Assembly (NCBI GenBank): GCA_964528565.1
Contig: CAZGSP010000057.1
Span: 1 to 9,422, forward strand
DNA length: 9,422 bases
DNA from: UBA10133 sp964528565
Lineage (GTDB): Bacteria > Patescibacteriota > Microgenomatia > UBA1400 > MFAQ01
Direction of reading: 5' to 3'
A model generated the notes under the pieces. That model was not told the DNA's origin. It searched no databases and was given only the letters and a program-made list of their open reading frames with translations. Shown piece after piece: positions 6,288-9,422 of the stretch (the first letter of the stretch is position 1; each line of letters opens with the position of its first letter). Position numbers and translations under genes: made by a program.

Positions 6288-7415
6288 TTACTTGTATGCC
6301 ACCGGAACTTCCGTTAGCACCACTCCAAGCGACATCCTTCTCGCTTTGACATCCAGATTTTCCACAAATACTTCCACTTTGTCGCCGATCTTGAACTCTT
6401 TGTCGGCGGGCTTCTTGGAAACGTGGATCAGACCGTCAACACCCTTGTCAAAGTTGACAAAGATTCCATAAGGCGCGATCCGGACTACTTTACCCGAGTG
6501 CTTGGTACCAATGGCAAAGTTTGTCTCGATAGCGGACCACGGATCTCCCGTCATTTGCTTGATCGAAAGATTCAATTTTCCTACTGCCTTATCAATGCCA
6601 ATTACTTGGACGTGGACTTCCTGGCCGACCTTAAACATAACGTTCGGGTCTTCCACCTTTTCCCAGGAGATCTCGGAAATATGAATCAGTCCTTCCACTT
6701 TGGCCACTTCTTCGGTTCCCTTCATAGGGACATTGACGGTCACGAAGACGCCAAAAGGCATAATTCCGGAAACCGTTCCTTCAAACTTGTCACCCACGTT
6801 GACGAGTTCCAGTGCCTCGCCCTTCTTGGCCAATGCTTCCGAGTCGGAAACCAACTTTTCGGAGAAGATCAATCTGTTCTGGTCTTTATCAACTTCGATC
6901 ACCCGGACCTTAAAGTTTTTGTTTAGAAGAGACTCCATGTTACCGAGGAATCTTTCACCGAACTGTGAGGTAGGAACAAACCCGCGGATATCGCCGATCT
7001 TGACCACCATTCCACCCTTGTTCACTTCGAGTCCGGTCACGTCCACCTCTTTTTCCTCATCCATCACCTTCTTAAACTTATACCAGCGGTTTTCGTCGGC
7101 CGCCTGTTTGAGGGTAAGGATTATCTGACCCTGATCATTTTCGGGAAACTTTACGTAGGCACTGACCATCTCGCCTACTTTTAGCTCCTTCAGGACATCG
7201 TAGGCTTCCGCCAGGTCTTCCCCGGACACAACCCCTTCCGTCTTGGCCCCAATGTCGATCAGCACCATTTTCTTGCTGATAGCGGTTACGGTTCCCTCTA
7301 CTTTCTGGTTCCTTTTCAACGCCCCCGAGAAGCTTCCGGCGCCCTCCATAAGCTTGTCCATTACGGACATAGCTGTTTTCTTATTAATAACCTTTGATTT
7401 TTGAGATTTGCTCAT
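6288..7415 (-). CDS. rpsA: Ribosomal protein S1-like RNA-binding protein with four S1 domains
   Basis: The 375-aa protein consists of a basic N-terminal segment and four S1/OB-fold repeats at about residues 37-105, 119-188, 207-288 and 302-368. Repeats 3 and 4 are the most canonical, with PFGVFV...EGLIHISEIS and PYGIFV...DGLIHVSK followed by the closing KLNLSIKQ and RMSLG strands. S1 recruits mRNA to the 30S subunit. The E. coli protein has six repeats and about 557 aa; four-repeat forms are common in other phyla. The ATG is supported by AAAGGAA at 7426-7432, about 10 nt upstream, and by a promoter at 7453-7461. Because domain number varies, a general S1-domain RNA-binding protein is the cautious alternative to rpsA. 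Confidence 0.9.
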   Translation of the reverse strand: MSKSQKSKVINKKTAMSVMDKLMEGAGSFSGALKRNQKVEGTVTAISKKMVLIDIGAKTEGVVSGEDLAEAYDVLKELKVGEMVSAYVKFPENDQGQIILTLKQAADENRWYKFKKVMDEEKEVDVTGLEVNKGGMVVKIGDIRGFVPTSQFGERFLGNMESLLNKNFKVRVIEVDKDQNRLIFSEKLVSDSEALAKKGEALELVNVGDKFEGTVSGIMPFGVFVTVNVPMKGTEEVAKVEGLIHISEISWEKVEDPNVMFKVGQEVHVQVIGIDKAVGKLNLSIKQMTGDPWSAIETNFAIGTKHSGKVVRIAPYGIFVNFDKGVDGLIHVSKKPADKEFKIGDKVEVFVENLDVKARRMSLGVVLTEVPVAYK

Positions 7416-7452
7416 TTATCATAAATTCCTTTCTTGTCTTTTCGACCTGTAT

Positions 7453-7461
7453 ATTCTAGCA
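7453..7461 (-). promoter_or_regulatory. Extended -10 promoter of the S1 gene
   Basis: Read on the - strand, TG-C-TAGAAT is an extended -10. Transcription would start near 7446, leaving a leader of about 30 nt that contains the AAAGGAA ribosome binding site. A -35 is not clear. It is divergent from the promoter at 7501-7529. Confidence 0.5.
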
Positions 7462-7500
7462 CACTTCCGGCCCGATTAGGCTCAATTCCCCTCCCCGGAC

Positions 7501-7529
7501 TTGACCCACCCGATCTCAACCTATACAAT
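7501..7529 (+). promoter_or_regulatory. Sigma70-type promoter of the two-TM protein gene
   Basis: TTGACC (7501-7506), a 17-nt spacer and TACAAT (7524-7529) form a near-consensus promoter. Transcription would begin near 7536, about 39 nt before the ATG, with a ribosome binding site in between. Confidence 0.7.
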
Positions 7530-7574
7530 CCGTTCCAGTTCGCGCTCCAAACCTGCTCAAAGGAGTTTTGACAT

Positions 7575-8042
7575 ATGAGACCGTTTATTATGATTGTTTT
7601 GGTCCTTCTCGTTACCGCCGCTTGTATCTATGTCCCCTGGAATGTCGTCTCCGACACCAAATCTCCCCATCAAGTCACCATCGGCCCCAATCTGCTTTAC
7701 TTCTGGCCATACAATCACACTCTGTCTCTGGACGGAACGTACTCTCTCAAAAGTTATGGCTACTTCCAGCTTAGCCAGGACGACATCGTCAAGAAACAGG
7801 CTACTGTGGAAGCTCCCGAACCCGGAGAATCTCAAGCCACCTTCTGGATAAGAGACTACCCCATGACCGGTGTTTGGCGAATTAACAGCTCAGCCTCTAT
7901 TTTCAGCCTGGAAAGCTCCGTTATTACCTCCACACCGGACCCCTGGCACAAAGTTGAGATTACCATCCTCGGTGGTGTCTTCGGATTTTTGGCCTGGGTT
8001 TGCTTGCTTGCGCTCCTTTTCTGGCTGGATAACGCCATCTAG
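7575..8042 (+). CDS. Two-TM (possibly lipoprotein-type) exported-domain protein, function unknown
   Basis: The 155-aa protein begins with a hydrophobic segment (residues about 4-21) ending in LVTAAC, a loose match to a lipobox with C17. A mainly beta-rich, aromatic central domain follows (about 22-125) with the phrases PNLLYFWPYNHTLSLDGTYS and FWIRDYPMTGVWRI. A C-terminal membrane helix follows (about 130-152, GGVFGFLAWVCLLALLFWL). The central part is probably extracytoplasmic, tethered at both ends. AAAGGAG at 7559-7565 lies 9 nt before the ATG, and a good promoter stands upstream, so expression is well supported. I do not recognise the family. The gene is divergent from the S1 gene and convergent with the 93-aa gene. 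Confidence 0.8.
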   Translation: MRPFIMIVLVLLVTAACIYVPWNVVSDTKSPHQVTIGPNLLYFWPYNHTLSLDGTYSLKSYGYFQLSQDDIVKKQATVEAPEPGESQATFWIRDYPMTGVWRINSSASIFSLESSVITSTPDPWHKVEITILGGVFGFLAWVCLLALLFWLDNAI

Positions 8043-8099
8043 CCGGCCGATCGAACTTTTCTCTTCTACCATCCAATATTTTGGAGGGTTTTTCATACA

Positions 8100-8123
8100 A
8101 AATCCCCTCCTAATAAGGAGGGG
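8100..8123 (-). terminator. Intrinsic terminator of the 93-aa gene (- strand)
   Basis: A 7-bp GC-rich stem (8104-8110 with 8117-8123, CCCCTCC/GGAGGGG) with a TAATAA loop is followed on the - strand by ATTTTG. It starts 15 nt past the stop of the - strand gene. The + strand side has no T-run, though the stem could still slow transcripts of the two-TM gene. A GGAGGG just upstream can pair alternatively with the same arm. Confidence 0.65.
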
Positions 8124-8138
8124 AAACACGCACGGATA

Positions 8139-8420
8139 TTATCGGAGGATCTTCGTATGGCGTACTTCGTAGTACGCGGGTAGGTCCTTTCCCTCGGGCA
8201 TATCAAACCCAACCCCCGTCTGGTCGGGCACAAAGGTGTTCCCGGTAGGTTCGACAATGATCTGTTGCGGTTTCAGCCAGGGAAAATCAAGCATGGCCTC
8301 GAAAGCCAATTCTGCCACACCGGCGGGCGTGGTCAGGTCCATCCCATCAAAACACAGCGAGACATGAACCGTCCCGCCGTTCACCGACCTACATGACTTT
8401 AATATTTTTGTAACAGGCAC
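8139..8420 (-). CDS. Unrecognised 93-aa soluble protein with GTG start
   Basis: The frame is open further upstream to TTG 8468, but the start is set at GTG 8420 by a full AGGAGG (8426-8431) 5 nt before it. A promoter (8456-8484) would start transcription near 8449, inside the longer frame. The 93-aa product has no membrane helix. It begins MPVTKILKSCRS and continues with a mixed alpha/beta pattern (VHVSLCFDGMDL; VAELAFEAML; QQIIVEPTGNTFV). Two Cys (near residues 10 and 23) are the only ones. No known motif was found. A terminator follows at 8100-8123, so this is a complete monocistronic unit. A 7-bp palindrome (8160-8177) falls near the 3' end of the gene. Confidence 0.72.
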   Translation of the reverse strand: MPVTKILKSCRSVNGGTVHVSLCFDGMDLTTPAGVAELAFEAMLDFPWLKPQQIIVEPTGNTFVPDQTGVGFDMPEGKDLPAYYEVRHTKILR

Positions 8421-8455
8421 AAAAACCTCCTTTAGAAATGTACTTTCAAACCGGT

Positions 8456-8484
8456 ATTTTATCCCCAAAGAACCACAAAGTCAA
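8456..8484 (-). promoter_or_regulatory. Sigma70-type promoter of the 93-aa gene
   Basis: On the - strand, TTGACT (8484-8479), exactly 17 nt and TAAAAT (8461-8456) form a strong promoter. The implied transcript begins near 8449 and excludes the upstream TTG start at 8468. Confidence 0.72.
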
Positions 8485-8523
8485 CTTATAGGCTAGATAT
8501 AGCCCATCACCATCCATTCGCCA

Positions 8524-8549
8524 CCAAAAAACCAACCTTTTGGTTGGTT
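8524..8549 (-). terminator. Second rRNA-side terminator on the - strand
   Basis: On the - strand AACCAACC (8549-8542), an AAAA loop and GGTTGGTT (8537-8530) are followed by further T to 8526. It follows, 5 nt downstream in the - direction, the 14-nt copy of the 5S 3' end at 8555-8568. This is the same arrangement as the true 5S end and its terminator at 8961-8984. Confidence 0.75.
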
Positions 8550-8554
8550 GTTTG

Positions 8555-8568
8555 GTTTGCCCGGCGAT
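8555..8568. repeat. Direct repeat of the 5S rRNA 3' end (outer copy)
   Basis: GTTTGCCCGGCGAT is identical to 8989-9002. Eleven of these bases are the last 11 nt of the 5S gene on the - strand, and three lie beyond it. The two copies are 434 bp apart in the same orientation. Between them lies a small gene with promoter and terminator. This may be an attachment-site duplication at a 5S gene or a remnant of a second 5S gene. Confidence 0.7.
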
Positions 8569-8613
8569 TATTCCAAACCCCGCTCCTGCACCTACTCTAA
8601 CAAACTTTTAAAG

Positions 8614-8622
8614 TGATACAAT
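8614..8622 (+). promoter_or_regulatory. Extended -10 promoter of the 84-aa gene
   Basis: TG-A-TACAAT gives a start near 8629, 24 nt before the ATG, with a GGAGG ribosome binding site in between. No clear -35 is seen. Confidence 0.5.
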
Positions 8623-8652
8623 CTCAAAGAACCTTAAATAACTGGAGGTAAC

Positions 8653-8907
8653 ATGATAAAAAAACATGTACTATATCCTTTTATGGTGTATTACATTAAA
8701 ACTGTTAGCACCTGGAACAATGAGTGGCAACAAAAAGGGAAAGTGGTGATTATGTTGGAATCAAAGCCAGTCGGCAAAGATCGTAGAGAACTTGAAAAGA
8801 ATATGGAAGAAAGTTACATCAACCGGCACAAAAGATCCCGCAAAAATCTGGCTGATGTAACCTACAAAATTACCAGAATTGTCGCCATATCTCCAAATCA
8901 TAATTAG
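8653..8907 (+). CDS. Small basic protein of unknown function inside the 5S-end repeats
   Basis: The 84-aa product starts at an ATG 4 nt after GGAGG (8644-8648). It has an aromatic N-terminal third (HVLYPFMVYYIKTVSTW) and a highly charged C-terminal part (GKDRRELEKNMEESYINRHKRSRKN). An internal ATG at residue 34 could give a 51-aa form with only the charged part, but its ribosome binding site is weaker. No family is recognised. Its codons are more AT-rich than those of the other genes here. The gene has its own promoter and a strong terminator (8921-8945), so it is a self-contained cassette between the two 14-bp repeats. It is transcribed towards the rRNA operon, opposite to it. Confidence 0.62.
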   Translation: MIKKHVLYPFMVYYIKTVSTWNNEWQQKGKVVIMLESKPVGKDRRELEKNMEESYINRHKRSRKNLADVTYKITRIVAISPNHN

Positions 8908-8920
8908 TCAGTCTTTTCTC

Positions 8921-8945
8921 AAGCCCTTTCATGAGGGCTTTTTTT
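8921..8945 (+). terminator. Rho-independent terminator of the 84-aa gene
   Basis: AAGCCCT (8921-8927) pairs with AGGGCTT (8934-8940) around a 6-nt loop and runs into a stretch of seven T ending at 8945. It stops + strand transcription before it enters 5S in antisense. Confidence 0.87.
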
Positions 8946-8960
8946 GTATCAAAAGCCAAC

Positions 8961-8984
8961 AAAAAATCCGCTATTATGCGGATT
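8961..8984 (-). terminator. Terminator of the rRNA operon after 5S
   Basis: On the - strand AATCCGC (8984-8978), a 6-nt loop and GCGGATT (8971-8965) are followed by T to 8961. It lies 7 nt downstream of the 5S 3' end, as expected for an rRNA operon. Confidence 0.85.
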
Positions 8985-8988
8985 CTTT

Positions 8989-9002
8989 GTTTGCCCGGCG
9001 AT
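8989..9002. repeat. Direct repeat at the true 5S 3' end (inner copy)
   Basis: GTTTGCCCGGCGAT matches 8555-8568 exactly. This copy is part of the intact 5S gene, forming the 3' strand of helix I plus three flanking bases. Confidence 0.7.
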
Positions 9003-9111
9003 GATCTACTTTCGCAATCAATTGCTCAATCACTATCATCGACGCTGACCTGTTTCACTTCTCTGTTCGAAATGGGAAGAGGTGGTTCCAAGTCGCACAA
9101 ATCACCGGACA
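8992..9111 (-). rRNA. rrf: 5S ribosomal RNA, complete
   Basis: Read on the - strand, the 120-nt gene starts TGTCCGGTGAT at 9111 and ends ATCGCCGGGCA at 8992. These ends pair over 11 bp (with G-U pairs) as helix I. The interior has the conserved CCCATTTCGAACAGAGAAG block (CCCATNCCGAAC type) and GCGAAAGTAG near the 3' side. It lies downstream of the 23S gene in the usual order and is followed by a terminator. Confidence 0.95.
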
Positions 9112-9260
9112 GGGAAATATTCGACATTCAAATACTTTCCTGTCTTGTGACCCTCAAAATTCACGCTCCGGAAATTGGAGTTTGAAAATTGAAAATTGTT
9201 AATTTACTAGTAGGGTTACTCCCTGAATAGTGAATAGATGATTGCAGATAGATGGCACGA
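9112..9260 (-). other. 23S-5S intergenic spacer without tRNA
   Basis: About 150 nt separate the 23S 3' end from 5S. I see no tRNA. It contains a tandem TGAAAATTGAAAATTG stretch near 9182-9197 and short inverted repeats (for example CTCC/GGAG at about 9166-9180), which may belong to rRNA processing stems. No gene is supported here. Confidence 0.6.
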
Positions 9261-9422
9261 GATTTTTGATTTACTCTTTGAACATTAGTACAGATAAGCT
9301 AAACACCTTACGGCGCTTACACTCTCTGCCTATCAACCTAGTAGTCTACTAGGGTTCTTTCGCCCCTCACGGGGCATGGATTTCTCATCTTGGGAATGGC
9401 TTCTCGCTTAGATGCATTCAGC
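9261..9422 (-). rRNA. rrl: 23S ribosomal RNA, 3' end (partial)
   Basis: The - strand begins at the window edge with GCTGAATGCATCTAAGCGAG. It continues with AAGATGAGAAATCC, GTTGATAGGC, GTGTAAGCGC and CTGTACTAATG, all conserved landmarks of the last 160 nt of bacterial 23S. The exact 3' end is approximate (9255-9265), because its pairing partner, the 23S 5' end, is outside the window. The hairpin CCTAGTAG-ACT-ACTAGG (about 9337-9353) is a long perfect stem in a variable helix. Confidence 0.94.

Noticed and set aside
6423..6926. A 167-codon open frame on the + strand across the S1 gene
   Set aside because: It is the complement of conserved S1 repeats on the other strand, with no promoter or ribosome binding site.
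8160..8177. Perfect 7-bp palindrome with 4-nt loop near the 3' end of the 93-aa gene
   Set aside because: It is fully inside the coding frame (Ala-Tyr-Tyr-Glu-Val-Arg) and has no U-run; likely incidental.
8931..9185. 84-codon + strand open frame over the 5S gene
   Set aside because: It is antisense to a clearly structured 5S rRNA and its terminator.
9112..9260. tRNA or CRISPR-like repeat in the 23S-5S spacer
   Set aside because: No cloverleaf is found and only short A/T-rich tandem similarity is present; nothing like regular repeats and spacers occurs anywhere in the window.

Overview
The window looks like a bacterial chromosome segment from a small-genome, uncultivated lineage, most plausibly Patescibacteria (CPR; perhaps Microgenomates). 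This is inference. It rests on the compact mix of conserved and unrecognised genes, a four-domain S1 protein, an rRNA operon end without tRNAs, a CPR-like copper module and near-leaderless starts. Base composition is moderate, and codons are ordinary apart from one AT-rich small gene near the rRNA operon.

Positions 1-3722 hold a copper-handling module on the + strand: a Cu+-exporting P1B ATPase (copA), a TauE/SafE (DsbD_2-type) membrane protein fused to a Cys/Met-type cupredoxin domain, and a free-standing HMA metallochaperone-like protein. A structured element stands upstream of both HMA-carrying genes. Copy 2 (3356-3458) folds into a long imperfect hairpin, and copy 1 is cut by the left window edge, leaving its 3' half at 1-51. 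The copies align without gaps and share an exact 20-nt core. This is the best candidate here for an undescribed cis-regulatory element, either a metal-sensing RNA or an operator.

Positions 3755-5427 (+) hold a membrane-anchored coiled-coil/phosphodiester-glycosidase (NAGPA-like) protein, probably on a leaderless mRNA, then a small polytopic membrane protein closed by an intrinsic terminator. Positions 5440-7461 (-) hold a four-domain S1 protein, a 137-nt gap with two strong hairpins, a small acidic protein and a divergent SAM-methyltransferase-like protein coupled to it by TAA-ATG. A divergent promoter pair at 7453-7529 leads into a two-TM protein on the + strand (7575-8042). An unrecognised 93-aa protein (8139-8420, -) has its own complete promoter, ribosome binding site and terminator.

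The right end holds the tail of an rRNA operon on the - strand: the 23S 3' end, a tRNA-free spacer and a complete 5S gene (8992-9111). The last 11 nt of 5S plus 3 flanking nt are repeated exactly at 8555-8568, followed by a second terminator. The 434-bp period between the copies encloses an AT-rich 84-codon cassette with its own promoter and terminator. This looks like insertion at the 3' end of 5S, or a remnant of a duplicated 5S gene.
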